DNA of 64,000 bases. Origin: Bradyrhizobium mercantei (GTDB lineage Bacteria > Pseudomonadota > Alphaproteobacteria > Rhizobiales > Xanthobacteraceae). The position numbers and the translations under genes were made by a program. The notes under the pieces were generated by a model. That model was not told the origin of the DNA. It did no database searches and saw nothing but the letters and a program-made list of their open reading frames with translations. The number at the start of each line of letters is the position of its first letter. Position 1 is the first letter of the stretch. This document shows positions 30,039-39,042 of the stretch, in pieces. Location: positions 1,072,891-1,136,890 of the forward strand of contig NZ_MKFI01000001.1 in the NCBI RefSeq assembly GCF_001982635.1, given 5' to 3'.

Positions 30039-30080
30039 CTGCGCCAGAGCGATTGTCGTCGTTGCAGAGAGATTGCGGCT
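30039..30080 (-). promoter_or_regulatory. Direct-repeat operator, copy 1 (upstream of MBL hydrolase)
   Basis: Read on the minus strand the core is GCAATCTCTCTG...ACAATCGCTCTGG, two similar half-sites 20 bp apart. It matches copy 2 at 33443-33484 in 39 of 42 positions. Spaced direct half-sites in one helical phase are what AraC-type activators bind. Downstream, CTGGCG and CGCTAA are 17 bp apart and could be -35 and -10 elements. Confidence 0.7.
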
Positions 30081-30125
30081 GATGTTGCCGATCGTGAGAT
30101 GCGGTGACGATGTCCGTGAAGCTGG

Positions 30126-31733
30126 TCAGTGCCCACCGCCGGCATCGAGACGGCCGGGCTTCCTGAGCATGAGCGCGGCCATCAGCGCGACGATCTGCGA
30201 TACTCCCAGCAGATAGAAGGTATCGCTGAAGCCGAGGATGAAGGCCTGCTTCTGGATCACCTTGCCCATCGCGACATAGGCGTGGTGGACGGCGTCCATC
30301 CGGTCGACCACCCCATGGCCGATGAAATATTGCGTGAGCTGATCAAGCCGGGTGCGGGTCGCCTGCTCGAACATCGTGACGTGCTGCGAGAGCACATTGG
30401 AGTGGAATTGCTCGCGCTTCGTGAGCAGCGTCTGCAGCGCGGCGATGCCGATCGCGCCGCCGAGGTTTCGCATCATGTTGAACAGGGCGGATGCGGACCC
30501 GGCGTTCTCCTGCTCGATGCCCGCGGTCGCAACCGCGGAAAGCGGGGCGAACACGAGTGCCTGGCCAAAGGCGCGGATGACATTCGGCCAGAACAATTGG
30601 TCGGCGGCATAGTCGTTCGTCATGTAGATGTTCATGAAGTTGGAGCCCCCGAACAACACGAAGCCGATGCCGATCACCAGACGCGCGTCGAAGCGCTGCA
30701 TCAGCCGGGGCACCAGCGGGATCAGCAAGAGCTGCGGCAGTCCGGTCCATGCCAGCACCATGCCGATCTGCTCCGAATTGTAGCCCTGGATACGGGACAG
30801 GTAGACCGGCAGGACGTAGACCGAGCCATAGAGCGAGACGCCGAGCAGGAAGTTCGCGAGAACGCCAAACCCGAAATTGCGGCGGAACAGGATGCGCAAA
30901 TTGAGCAACGGCCGCTTCGCGGTCAGCTCGATCGCGAGAAACAACACCAGTGCGACCGCGGCAATGATTGCCAGCCGGACGATGAAGGGCGAGCCGAACC
31001 AGTCGTCCTTGTTGCCTTCTTCCAGCACGGTCTGCAGCGCGGCGAGCCCGATCGCCATGGTGATGATCCCGGCCCAGTCGCCCTCGCGCAGCAGCGACAG
31101 ATTCATGGGCTTCGATTCCAGCGAGAAGAACAGCATGGCGATCATGACCCCGCCAGGCACGACGTTGACGTAGAAAATGTACTCCCAGCCGAAATTCTCG
31201 GTGAGATAGCCCCCGATGGTCGGACCGATCGCGGGCGCGAAAGTCGCGGAGACCGCAAACATCGCGAGGCCGATCGTCTGCTTTGCCTTCGGCAACAGCG
31301 TGATGATGAGCGTGAACGCCATCGGGATCAGTACGCCGCCGGTGAAGCCCTGCACGGCGCGCAGCGCGATCATCTGCGGCAGGTCCTGCGCCAGTGCGCA
31401 CGCCGCCGAAAACACCAGGAACAGGAACGCGTTGGTGAGTAGATAGATGCGGACCGAGAACACCTGGGCGAGCCAGCCGGAGAGCGGGATCACGACGATC
31501 TCGGCGATCAGGTAGGACGTCGAGATCCAGCCGCCGTCATCGATGCCGGCGCCGATTCCGCCCTGAATGTCGGCAAGCGAGGCGTTGACGATCTGGATGT
31601 TGAGCACTGCCATGAAGGCGCCGAGCGTCGCTCCCGTCACCGCGAGCCAGGTCTTTGCGGAGACGGCGGGACCGGCGGCCGGCGACTGACCGTCGCTGAC
31701 GGGAGCGGCATCGACAGCTTGTAATGTCGTCAT
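30126..31733 (-). CDS. DHA2-family (EmrB-type) MFS drug exporter
   Basis: The 535-residue, 14-helix transporter has the DHA2 motifs: NIQIVNASLADIQGGIG near TM1, GWISTSYLIAEIVVIPLSGWL, the RxxQG-like motif C segment LRAVQGFTGGVLIPMAF and GPTIGGYLTENFGWEYIFYVNV. It exports drugs across the inner membrane with the EmrA-type adaptor encoded 28 bases upstream. It is last in the operon, and the metallo-hydrolase follows on the same strand after 166 bases with its own operator. Confidence 0.93.
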   Translation of the reverse strand: MTTLQAVDAAPVSDGQSPAAGPAVSAKTWLAVTGATLGAFMAVLNIQIVNASLADIQGGIGAGIDDGGWISTSYLIAEIVVIPLSGWLAQVFSVRIYLLTNAFLFLVFSAACALAQDLPQMIALRAVQGFTGGVLIPMAFTLIITLLPKAKQTIGLAMFAVSATFAPAIGPTIGGYLTENFGWEYIFYVNVVPGGVMIAMLFFSLESKPMNLSLLREGDWAGIITMAIGLAALQTVLEEGNKDDWFGSPFIVRLAIIAAVALVLFLAIELTAKRPLLNLRILFRRNFGFGVLANFLLGVSLYGSVYVLPVYLSRIQGYNSEQIGMVLAWTGLPQLLLIPLVPRLMQRFDARLVIGIGFVLFGGSNFMNIYMTNDYAADQLFWPNVIRAFGQALVFAPLSAVATAGIEQENAGSASALFNMMRNLGGAIGIAALQTLLTKREQFHSNVLSQHVTMFEQATRTRLDQLTQYFIGHGVVDRMDAVHHAYVAMGKVIQKQAFILGFSDTFYLLGVSQIVALMAALMLRKPGRLDAGGGH

Positions 31734-31761
31734 GGTGGCCTCCTCGCGCGGGCGCGATGCA

Positions 31762-32913
31762 TCAGTCGGCTGCGGGACCGCCGCCGCGCGCAGCGAGCCG
31801 TTTCCCGGAGGTACGTTCGGCGACGGCGGCCGATTTGGTGTTGACGGTCGGGATCGCCGACATGCCGGGCCGCAGCAGGCCCGTGAGGCTGTGATCGTCG
31901 AGCGCGATCTTCACCGGCACGCGTTGCACGATCTTGGTGAAATTGCCGGTGGCGTTGTCGGGCGGCAGCAGCGCGAATTCCAGGCCGCTTGCCGGCGACA
32001 GGCTGTCGACGTGGCCCTTCAGCCTGATCGAATGGAAGCTGTCGACCCGCAGCTCGACCGGCTGGCCATTGCGCACATGTGTAAGCTGGGTCTCCTTGAA
32101 GTTCGCGACCACGTAAACCGCGTCGAGCGGCACGACTGCCATCAGTTGTGTTCCAGCCTGCACATACTGGCCGATGCGGAGCGTTCGTGCGCCGACCGTC
32201 CCCTCAACCGGTGCCGTGATCTCGGTATAGGAGAGGTTCAGTGCAGCCTGCTGTTCGACCGCGCGCGCGCGGCTGAGTTGCGCGACGGCTTGCGCGCGCT
32301 GGGCCGCGAGCACCTCGATCTTCTTGTTGGCCGCCAGCAATCCCGCCTTGCCCTGCTGCAGCTGCGCAGTCTGCGTGCGCAACGCCGCGTCGGTCTGCTG
32401 GGCGCGCTGGATCGTGCCGGAACCCGACTTCATGAGTTCGTCGTAGCGGGCGCGCTCCTGCTGCGCGAATTTCAGGCTGGCCTCGATCGCGTCGACCTCG
32501 GCTGCCTGCTGCTCGATCAGCGGCTCCTGCAATTCGATCTGCAGGTTGAGATTCTTGACGGCAGCGTCGGACGCGGCGACATCCGCCTGGGCCTGCCCCA
32601 GCGCGGCCTTGAAGTCGCGGTCGTCGATCCGCGCCAGCGTCTGGCCGGCCCTGACCCGTTCGTTGTCGGAGACCAGCACCTCGGCGATGTAGCCGGAGAC
32701 CTTGGGTGCGATAATCGTGGAATCGGCTTTGACATAGGCATCGTCGGTCGTTTCCAGGTAGCGGCCGGTGGTGACGTAGTAGTGGCCGAACGCGGCAGCG
32801 TTGGCGACGCCGAGTGCCGCGGCGAGCGCGAACGCCGCGCGCCGGACTGCCTGGCGCGACGGCGAGCTGCGGGTGCCGGCTTTCTGCTCGGCGGCATAAG
32901 GAAGGGTCGACAT
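31762..32913 (-). CDS. EmrA/HlyD-type membrane fusion protein
   Basis: The 383-residue adaptor has one N-terminal helix (AVRRAAFALAAALGVANAAAFG), then a barrel-sandwich lipoyl half (TTDDAYVKADSTIIAPKVSGYI), a long alpha-helical hairpin (residues about 110-210, rich in Gln, Ala and Glu) and the second lipoyl half (LSYTEITAPVEGTVGARTLRIGQYV). GGAGG lies 9 bases before the ATG at 32913, which favours this start over 33036. It pairs with the DHA2 pump and probably a TolC channel encoded elsewhere. Confidence 0.93.
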   Translation of the reverse strand: MSTLPYAAEQKAGTRSSPSRQAVRRAAFALAAALGVANAAAFGHYYVTTGRYLETTDDAYVKADSTIIAPKVSGYIAEVLVSDNERVRAGQTLARIDDRDFKAALGQAQADVAASDAAVKNLNLQIELQEPLIEQQAAEVDAIEASLKFAQQERARYDELMKSGSGTIQRAQQTDAALRTQTAQLQQGKAGLLAANKKIEVLAAQRAQAVAQLSRARAVEQQAALNLSYTEITAPVEGTVGARTLRIGQYVQAGTQLMAVVPLDAVYVVANFKETQLTHVRNGQPVELRVDSFHSIRLKGHVDSLSPASGLEFALLPPDNATGNFTKIVQRVPVKIALDDHSLTGLLRPGMSAIPTVNTKSAAVAERTSGKRLAARGGGPAAD

Positions 32914-33065
32914 GGTGGTCCTCCAAAAGTTGTTGCGCTCGAGAGTCAAATCGGATGTCGGAGGCATGCGTAGTGCTGCCGGGACGCACGCGCGACGCCG
33001 TCGTCCGGGAGAGCCCCGCGCAATCACCAACGACACGACGATGTGAGATGAATTCTAGGCGGCGC

Positions 33066-33380
33066 TCACGGCGCGCCGCATGTCGCCGCCGGCGCCATCG
33101 GCATGGAGTGTCCGCACGCCGCGTGACAACGGCCGGCAAGCATCGGCTGGGCAAGTCGAAGCGCAATCGGCTGCGTTGGCCTCAGGGGCAAGCCATTGTA
33201 GGATAGCGGAGCGTCGTCCGTTGTCATGATCGGCGCCGTGGCGAGCGAGTGAACTTCGACTTGCTCGCCGGTGGCTGACGTGAAACGGATGCCCAGCGAG
33301 AGGCCGTAGACCACTGCGCTCGCTATCGCCCTCCGTGGCGGGACGATTGCAGGAAGGGTGAGATATTTCCTCCAGGTCAT
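33066..33380 (-). CDS. Small protein of unknown function, possible first gene of the pump operon
   Basis: The 104-residue frame starts MTWRKYLTLPAIVPPRRAIASAVVYGLSLG and has GGAG 8 bases before the ATG. I do not recognise it. A possible helix spans RAIASAVVYGLSLGIRF; the rest has several prolines. Its start lies 63 bases downstream of operator copy 2, nearly the same distance as the metallo-hydrolase from copy 1, while emrA is over 500 bases away. This favours a real gene or leader in this position. An overlapping frame at 33055-33504 is an alternative. Confidence 0.4.
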   Translation of the reverse strand: MTWRKYLTLPAIVPPRRAIASAVVYGLSLGIRFTSATGEQVEVHSLATAPIMTTDDAPLSYNGLPLRPTQPIALRLAQPMLAGRCHAACGHSMPMAPAATCGAP

Positions 33381-33442
33381 CGTTGATCTCCATCCGATAC
33401 GGATCTTGGGTACCGTATTGACCTAACGGATTGAGATTTCGA

Positions 33443-33484
33443 CTGCGCCAGAGCGATTGCCGTCCTTGCAGAAAGATTGCGGCT
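33443..33484 (-). promoter_or_regulatory. Direct-repeat operator, copy 2 (upstream of pump operon)
   Basis: It differs from copy 1 at only 3 of 42 positions. Minus-strand half-sites are CGCAATCTTTCTG and GGCAATCGCTCTGG, 20 bp apart. It touches the stop codon of the first AraC gene. CTGGCG and CGTTAG, 17 bp apart, line up with the -35/-10 candidates of copy 1. Confidence 0.7.
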
Positions 33485-34448
33485 AACGCATCCGCCTCCG
33501 CCAATCGGACGGCGTTTCGCCGGTCAGCTTCCTGAATGCGGCAGCGAAGGCGGTCTGCGACGCATAACCGAGTGCGGCCGCGATCGACACCATCGATGCG
33601 TCGGTGTCGCGCAGCATGTTCATCGCCTGCTCGAGCCGGTGCTGGCGCAGCCAGGCGTGAGGCGAAAGGCCGGTGCTGTCCTTGAAGGCACGACAGAAGT
33701 GGAAGCGCGACAGGCCGGCTTCCGACGCGAGAGCCGCGAGCGAAACGTCAGCGTCGCTGTCGGAATGCAGGCGTTCGATCGCGCGTCGCAGAGCCTGCGG
33801 AGACAGTCCGCCCATGATCGGCACGAACGTGGTTGGTGCGCCGGTGTGCCCGGCCAGAATGCGCGTCGCCAGGATATCGGTCAGTTGCTGCCTGAACAGT
33901 GCATCCAGGGCCGCATTGCCATCCAGCACATCCGCCGCACTCATCAGCAATCCGGACGTGATGGGGTCTGGCTGTCCCGTCCGCTCCAGAAGATCGCCGG
34001 GCGCGGGCGCATTGGCTTCGCGGGCAACGCGTACGAGCGTCGTGTGCGGAAGATAGAGCTGGATGACATCGACGATGCCGGGAATATCCCATCTGGCTTG
34101 TGATCCGGCCGGAATGATCGTCACGACGCCGGAACGCGCCGTTCCAATCGCGACCGATGACCCGGTCCGTCGCTCCAGGCGCTGAACGCCCGTGGGATAG
34201 GTCATGATGACGTGATCGGTCATCGGCTCGACCACGTCGTGCAGAGCCCCATGCTTCCAATGCGCGATGGAGCCGTTGGATGGGTCTGAAGCCATCTGCA
34301 GGGGGACGGTCTTGAGGACACGCGCCATCTCCACATCGGCGCGACGTAGTTTGTCCGGGTCCACCTCGGAGGGACGCGGCTGAGAGCCTTGCAAGGGAGC
34401 GCGCAATATCGGGTCGCCCATGGGGCCGTCCTCGCGTTCGGAAGACAT
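33483..34448 (-). CDS. AraC-family regulator (paralog pair 1, distal copy)
   Basis: The 321-residue protein has a variable N-terminal sensor domain (HWKHGALHDVVEPMTDHVIM, PAGSQARWDI) and a C-terminal double-HTH domain (VSLAALASEAGLSRFHFCRAFKDSTGLSPHAWL, then YASQTAFAAAFRKLTGETPSDWRR). It is about two-thirds identical to the next gene upstream, so the pair arose by tandem duplication. Its stop codon overlaps operator copy 2. It probably activates the pump operon or the metallo-hydrolase. Confidence 0.92.
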   Translation of the reverse strand: MSSEREDGPMGDPILRAPLQGSQPRPSEVDPDKLRRADVEMARVLKTVPLQMASDPSNGSIAHWKHGALHDVVEPMTDHVIMTYPTGVQRLERRTGSSVAIGTARSGVVTIIPAGSQARWDIPGIVDVIQLYLPHTTLVRVAREANAPAPGDLLERTGQPDPITSGLLMSAADVLDGNAALDALFRQQLTDILATRILAGHTGAPTTFVPIMGGLSPQALRRAIERLHSDSDADVSLAALASEAGLSRFHFCRAFKDSTGLSPHAWLRQHRLEQAMNMLRDTDASMVSIAAALGYASQTAFAAAFRKLTGETPSDWRRRMR

Positions 34449-34458
34449 TTCAGTTACC

Positions 34459-34476
34459 TGCCAGTGCGATTGCCGC
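34459..34476 (-). promoter_or_regulatory. Single half-site version of the operator
   Basis: GCCAGTGCGATTGCCGCT matches copy 2 with one repeat unit of exactly 20 bp removed (the TCCTTGCAGA AAGATTGCGG block). It lies directly between the two AraC genes, at the stop codon of one and 11 bases before the start of the other, so it may give weak autoregulation or be a decayed site. Confidence 0.55.
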
Positions 34477-35426
34477 TAACGCACGCGCCTCCGCCAATCG
34501 CTCGGCGTTTCGCCGGTGAGCTTCTTGAACGCGGCAGCAAAGGCGGTCTGGGAGGCGTAGCCGAGCTCCGCCGCCACTGACACCACCGACGCATCCGTGT
34601 TGCGCAACATGCTCATCGCCTGCTCAAGCCGGTAGTGGCGCAGCCAGGCATGGGGGGAAAGGCCGGTGCTGTCCTTGAAGGCGCGACAGAAGTGAAAGCG
34701 CGACAGCCCGGCCTCCGACGCGAGAGCCGCCAGCGACACGTCCGTATCGCTGTCTGAACGCAAGCGTTCGATCGCACGAAGCAGCGCCTTCGGCGCCAAT
34801 CCTCCCCTGACCGGCTCGACCACGACGGTCGAGCTGGCATGCGCGACGAGAAGACGGGTGGCCAGCAGCTCCGTCAGTTGCTGCCTGAACAACATATCCA
34901 GGGCGTCATTGCTCTCCAGGATAGTTGCCGCGCTCAGCAGCAGCCGGGATGTGACGGGATCGGGATGCGCCGTGCGCTCCAGGATTTCCTTTGGCGCGGC
35001 GCCGTTGACTTCGTCCGCCACGCGTCTGAGGCTGGCGTGCGGAAGATAGAGCTGAACCACGTCGACAGGCTTTGGGATGTCCCATCGCGAGCTTGATCCT
35101 TCCGGGATGATGATCACGACGCCGGGCCGGAACGTGCCGGTCACGCGCGATCGCCCTGTCCGCCGCTCCATGCGCTGTACCGTGCCGTTGTAGGCCATGA
35201 TGACGTGATGGGTCATCGGCTCGACGACGTCGTGCAATGGATCATGCTTCCAATGCGCGATCCCGGCGCCCGAGGAATCCAGAGCCATGTGAAACGGCGT
35301 GGTCCCGAGCACCCGCTCCATCTCGGCCTCGGCGGTACGATGGTCGCTGCCCGGCAAATCGGTCTGATGCATCTCGGGCGCAGCCTGCGACCCCTCTGAC
35401 GCTTCGTGGCGGATTGGCTTGCTCAT
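34476..35426 (-). CDS. AraC-family regulator (paralog pair 1, proximal copy)
   Basis: The 316-residue protein shares with its downstream neighbour the sensor segment HWKHDPLHDVVEPMTHHVIMAY and the nearly identical DNA-binding domain VSLAALASEAGLSRFHFCRAFKDSTGLSPHAWLR. Starts at 35426 (ATG) and 35453 (GTG) are both possible; neither has a strong ribosome site. The conserved helices that contact DNA are almost unchanged between copies, so both may bind the same operator while sensing different ligands. Confidence 0.9.
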   Translation of the reverse strand: MSKPIRHEASEGSQAAPEMHQTDLPGSDHRTAEAEMERVLGTTPFHMALDSSGAGIAHWKHDPLHDVVEPMTHHVIMAYNGTVQRMERRTGRSRVTGTFRPGVVIIIPEGSSSRWDIPKPVDVVQLYLPHASLRRVADEVNGAAPKEILERTAHPDPVTSRLLLSAATILESNDALDMLFRQQLTELLATRLLVAHASSTVVVEPVRGGLAPKALLRAIERLRSDSDTDVSLAALASEAGLSRFHFCRAFKDSTGLSPHAWLRHYRLEQAMSMLRNTDASVVSVAAELGYASQTAFAAAFKKLTGETPSDWRRRVR

Positions 35427-35864
35427 TGGCTTGTACTCGTCTGGCGAGACCACACGCGTGCCACCGGCCCGGCTTCACGGACGGCGCGTGACGTCGTTGC
35501 TTCGAGTCCGCGGTTGGTTGATGCCGGTAAATGCTGCGAGCCTTCGCCGCGCGTTTTAGGCAAGGAGAACTACGGGTTCTTTCCCAAAAGCGCCGTGCTT
35601 TGCCTGATCCTGCTGCAAGATTCGCATGTTGGCGTCTTGTGATGGGCGGCTCGCAGGCGATGGGTCAGCAGTGTTGATCGATGTCGTCAGCGTAATCGGA
35701 TGCCGGGTACTGAAATCATTTGTGAAAATCGTCCGTCGCAAGGCAATCACAATGCCGTTCTAGCGTCCGCTGACCTAGACCACAGCATCCCGATACCGGA
35801 TAATGCAAGGGACTGCGCCGACCATCGTTGAGCCGCCTGCCCCTTGCAGTGAGACTGACCACAC
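35427..35864. other. Divergent promoter region between the two AraC pairs
   Basis: These 438 bases carry no gene I can support. AGGCAA near 35559 and TTGCCT near 35601 could pair, with AGAAC/GTTCT nested inside. GGCAATCACA near 35744 resembles half of the AraC-type operator. Promoters for both divergent AraC pairs must lie here. Confidence 0.4.
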
Positions 35865-36794
35865 ATGGCACAGACCGGTTTTCACGGTCAGAAGTTCAAA
35901 GAACTTCTGCGCCTCCAGGATATGCCGTCGTCGCTGACCACGCGATCTCTGCGTGGCGGCGAGATCGCGGCCACCGAAACGCGGGACGACAATCCTACCC
36001 CGGGTCTTTGCGGTGAAGTCATCCCCGAGGATGCGTATATCGTTAGTCTGAAACTTCGCGATTACCCCGACTGCGAATACTGGGAGCGCGGCAAGTGCGT
36101 GGGGAAGCCGAACATCCGGGCGGGTACGACCTATCTGTACGACATGAAGTACAATCCGCGCTTTGTGATCGAAAAGCCGTTCCATTCCCTTCATTTCTAC
36201 GTTCCAGCTGTGGCGCTCAATGGCATCGCAGAGCAGTCCGGCATCCGGCGTCTCGGCCAACTCGACTGCCAGTTTGGCACCGGCTTTCGCGACGAGGTTG
36301 TGCATCACATCGGCACAGCGCTCCTGGTCGGACTGCGCCGGCCATCGGAAGCGAACCAGCTTTTCATCGATCACATGATGCTTGCGCTCACGGCGCATGT
36401 CGCCCAGGCGTACGGCGGACTGCGCAACGCCGAAGCCGTTGGCGGCGGTCTTGCTCCATGGCAGGCGAAGCGGGCCTGCGAAAGACTCGCGTCCGACCTG
36501 AGCGGGAAATTCACGCTGCAGGAGATCGCGGCCGAGTTGGATCTCTCGGTCAGCCATTTTTCCCGGGCGTTTCGGACATCCGTCGGACTTCCGCCGCATC
36601 AATGGCTGCTTCGCCAACGCATCAGCGCGGCCAAGCAATTGATGAGCGTGCGCGAGCTGCCGCTTGCCGAGATCGCGATATCGACCGGCTTTGCCAACCA
36701 GAGCCACTTTACGCGGGTGTTCTCGGCCGCGGTCGGGGTCAGCCCGGCGGTCTGGCGGCGTGAAATGCTCGGCGTGTCCGAAGGCGATACATAA
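35865..36794 (+). CDS. AraC-family regulator (paralog pair 2, first copy)
   Basis: The 309-residue protein has an N-terminal half with LKLRDYPDCEYWERGK, YLYDMKYNPRFVIEKPFHSLHFYVP and NQLFIDHMMLALTAHVAQ. The C-terminal double HTH reads FTLQEIAAELDLSVSHFSRAFRTSVGLPPHQWLLRQRI and IAISTGFANQSHFTRVFSAAVGVSPAVWRR. It belongs to a different AraC subfamily from pair 1. The next gene is a second copy of exactly the same length. Confidence 0.92.
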   Translation: MAQTGFHGQKFKELLRLQDMPSSLTTRSLRGGEIAATETRDDNPTPGLCGEVIPEDAYIVSLKLRDYPDCEYWERGKCVGKPNIRAGTTYLYDMKYNPRFVIEKPFHSLHFYVPAVALNGIAEQSGIRRLGQLDCQFGTGFRDEVVHHIGTALLVGLRRPSEANQLFIDHMMLALTAHVAQAYGGLRNAEAVGGGLAPWQAKRACERLASDLSGKFTLQEIAAELDLSVSHFSRAFRTSVGLPPHQWLLRQRISAAKQLMSVRELPLAEIAISTGFANQSHFTRVFSAAVGVSPAVWRREMLGVSEGDT

Positions 36795-36895
36795 TCACGG
36801 CCGCCCTGGAGGGCTGCTTCGTGATCCCCACAATGGTCGCTACCTTCGCTCGATCGCGATCATTCCGTCCAACACCACTCATGAGGGCGGCGCAT

Positions 36896-37825
36896 ATGAA
36901 GTCGACGGGTTTCTACGGTCAGAATGCCAAGCAGTACTTCGACCTCGAGCATCAGCCGCTGTCGTTGATTACGCGTTCGCTGCGCAACGCCGAGATCGCC
37001 GTCACTGAAATCCGGGATGATGCCCCCGCGCGGAGCCTTTCCGGCGGGATGGCCCTTGAGGATTCCTATGTTGTCAGCCTGATACTCAGCGATTACCCGG
37101 ATTGCGAGCAGCGGGAACTAGGCACGCCTGCCGCCAAGAACAACATCCATGCGGGCGCAACCTACCTGTACGACATGAAGAAGAATCCGAGATTCGTGAT
37201 CGACAAGCCATGCCACTCCCTCCATTTCTATCTTCCGCGCTCGGCGCTCGACGGCATCGCTGCGCAGGCCGCCGCACCGCGCGTTGGTGAGCTCCCCTCG
37301 CAGCTCGGCGTTGGCCATGACGACCCGGTGATCCGTCATATCGGCGGGGCGCTCCTGCAAGCGCTGCGCCGGCCGGCTGAGACCAACCAGCTCTTCATCG
37401 ATCACATGATGCTCGCATTTACGACCCACGCCGCTCAGACCTATGGCGGCCTGCGAACCATCCGGAAGCTGGCCCGCGGCGGTCTCGCTCCATGGCAGGC
37501 GAAACAAGCCTGTGAAAGGCTCAGCGCCGATCTCGGTGGAACAGTTTCATTGCAGCAGATCGCGGCTGAATTCGGCCTTTCGGTCAGCCATTTTTCACGG
37601 GCATTTCGAACCTCCACGGGCCAGCCGCCGCATCGATGGCTGCTTCGTCAGCGTCTGGAGGCCGCGAAGCAGCTGATGGCGGTGCGCGAGCTGCCGCTGG
37701 CCGAAATCGCGATATCGGCCGGGTTTGCCAACCAAAGCCACTTTACGCGGGTGTTTTCGGCTGCGGTCGGGGTCAGCCCGGCGGTGTGGCGGCGTGAAAT
37801 TTACGGCGTGTCCGGAGATACATGA
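36896..37825 (+). CDS. AraC-family regulator (paralog pair 2, second copy)
   Basis: The 309-residue protein is a close paralog of the gene 101 bases upstream: LSDYPDCEQRELG, YLYDMKKNPRFVIDKPCHSLHFYLP, NQLFIDHMMLAFTTHAAQTYGGL and the same HTH region. The frame is open to 36821, but the ATG at 36896 (MKSTGFYGQNAKQYF) has GAGGG 10 bases upstream and gives the same length as its paralog. It is convergent with the catalase-like gene 18 bases away. Confidence 0.92.
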   Translation: MKSTGFYGQNAKQYFDLEHQPLSLITRSLRNAEIAVTEIRDDAPARSLSGGMALEDSYVVSLILSDYPDCEQRELGTPAAKNNIHAGATYLYDMKKNPRFVIDKPCHSLHFYLPRSALDGIAAQAAAPRVGELPSQLGVGHDDPVIRHIGGALLQALRRPAETNQLFIDHMMLAFTTHAAQTYGGLRTIRKLARGGLAPWQAKQACERLSADLGGTVSLQQIAAEFGLSVSHFSRAFRTSTGQPPHRWLLRQRLEAAKQLMAVRELPLAEIAISAGFANQSHFTRVFSAAVGVSPAVWRREIYGVSGDT

Positions 37826-37843
37826 TCTTCGAGAGCTGTCCGA

Positions 37844-38770
37844 TCAGCGGCGCTTCGCCAGCGCGATGGCGTAGGCAACAGTGCGCGCTGCGAAGATCTC
37901 ATCCGGCGGATGACCGATGCCGTCGGCGAGATTTGCCGGATCGAAGATAGAACCGTCGCATGCTTCGTTCGGCTCGACGCCGGTGATCACGATCGTCCCC
38001 AATCGCACAGCTTCGCGATCGTCCTCGTCGGGCCATCGGATGGTCAGGTCCAGGGTGGGATCGCCGGGGCGATCGAGCAGCGCCATCACACTGAAGCGGA
38101 TATTGCCTGTCGCCACCCGCTGTTCGAGTTCGTCGTGCAGGAAGTCGGCAGACTTCGCCCTGGCTTCCGCCGCGGTCAGCGTCACCTCGCCGCCCACCGG
38201 CGCGATCTTGAATTTGATGAACCGTGTCTCGCCCATCGCGTTCGTGGCCGGGAAGGAGTGCACCCCCCAATAGGTCGTGCCGGCAAAGCTGGCCGGCAGC
38301 GGCCGCGCGGCGATGTAGCTGGCCTGGCGCAGCGTTTCGGGATTGGCAGCAGAGAATGCCTTGACCTTTTCGGCGTCCGGCTGACCATCGGGTCCCGGGA
38401 TGCGCACTTCAAGGAAAGCCAGCATCTGCGCCAGCGTCCTCGCATAATGAACCGGAGCGTCTTGCGCGAGGATGTCCGAGCGATGATCAGTGTCGCCAAG
38501 CCTGAAGCTGAAACCACGCGGCACCAGATGGTCGGTATCCGCCACATCGGGATTGCCGCCGCCCATCGAGAAGCGCGCCAGCACGCGGGATGGCCTGGTG
38601 AAGCTCCGCGACCTCGTGATTTCCTCCGCCTGCTGCGACGGCATATAGGTGCCGTGGACGCATTGGCCCTTGGCAAAGCCCGCACGTACGTTTGACGGAT
38701 GGCCGGCCACTGCTTCCAGTGCCTCAACAATTAAGGCGGGCGTGACGGGGCCCCTCGGGAACTCGGACAT
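37844..38770 (-). CDS. Small catalase-family peroxidase (SrpA-type)
   Basis: The 308-residue heme protein has the distal histidine in GQCVHGTYMPS, the DTDHLVPRGFSFRL segment and a proximal tyrosine in AARTVAYAIALAKRR at the C-terminus. It is shorter than a full catalase and lacks the C-terminal barrel extensions, as in SrpA-type proteins. It would remove peroxides or oxidise organic substrates. The frame is open to 38947, but MSEFPRGPVTPALIVEALE at 38770 is the natural start. No signal peptide is visible. Confidence 0.85.
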   Translation of the reverse strand: MSEFPRGPVTPALIVEALEAVAGHPSNVRAGFAKGQCVHGTYMPSQQAEEITRSRSFTRPSRVLARFSMGGGNPDVADTDHLVPRGFSFRLGDTDHRSDILAQDAPVHYARTLAQMLAFLEVRIPGPDGQPDAEKVKAFSAANPETLRQASYIAARPLPASFAGTTYWGVHSFPATNAMGETRFIKFKIAPVGGEVTLTAAEARAKSADFLHDELEQRVATGNIRFSVMALLDRPGDPTLDLTIRWPDEDDREAVRLGTIVITGVEPNEACDGSIFDPANLADGIGHPPDEIFAARTVAYAIALAKRR

Positions 38771-39042
38771 GGCGACCTTGGTTCGAAAGCCGGTAATTTG
38801 TGCAGATTTACCGGGCCAGACCTGTCGCCGCCCCCGAGCTATTGACGTGATTGTAGAGCGATTGCTGCCAATCCATGAGTCTCGCTGTCGGCCCGGACGC
38901 GCGACGTCTCGCTGCGATCGCGAGACCCATGGGTGTGCGATCGACACCCGGCTTTCCCTGCGCCGGAATGGAGAGCAAGGCTCGGACGACTGATGTCGCG
39001 AGCTCGCTTATCCATGACTTCCGGCCGTTCAACATACTCGGT
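38771..39042. other. Catalase upstream region with an operator-like half-site
   Basis: AGAGCGATTGC at 38855-38865, about 85 bases upstream of the catalase start, matches the inner half of the AraC-type operators exactly. A looser TGATTG lies 8 bases before it. The rest shows no gene. The match is short enough to be chance. Confidence 0.35.
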
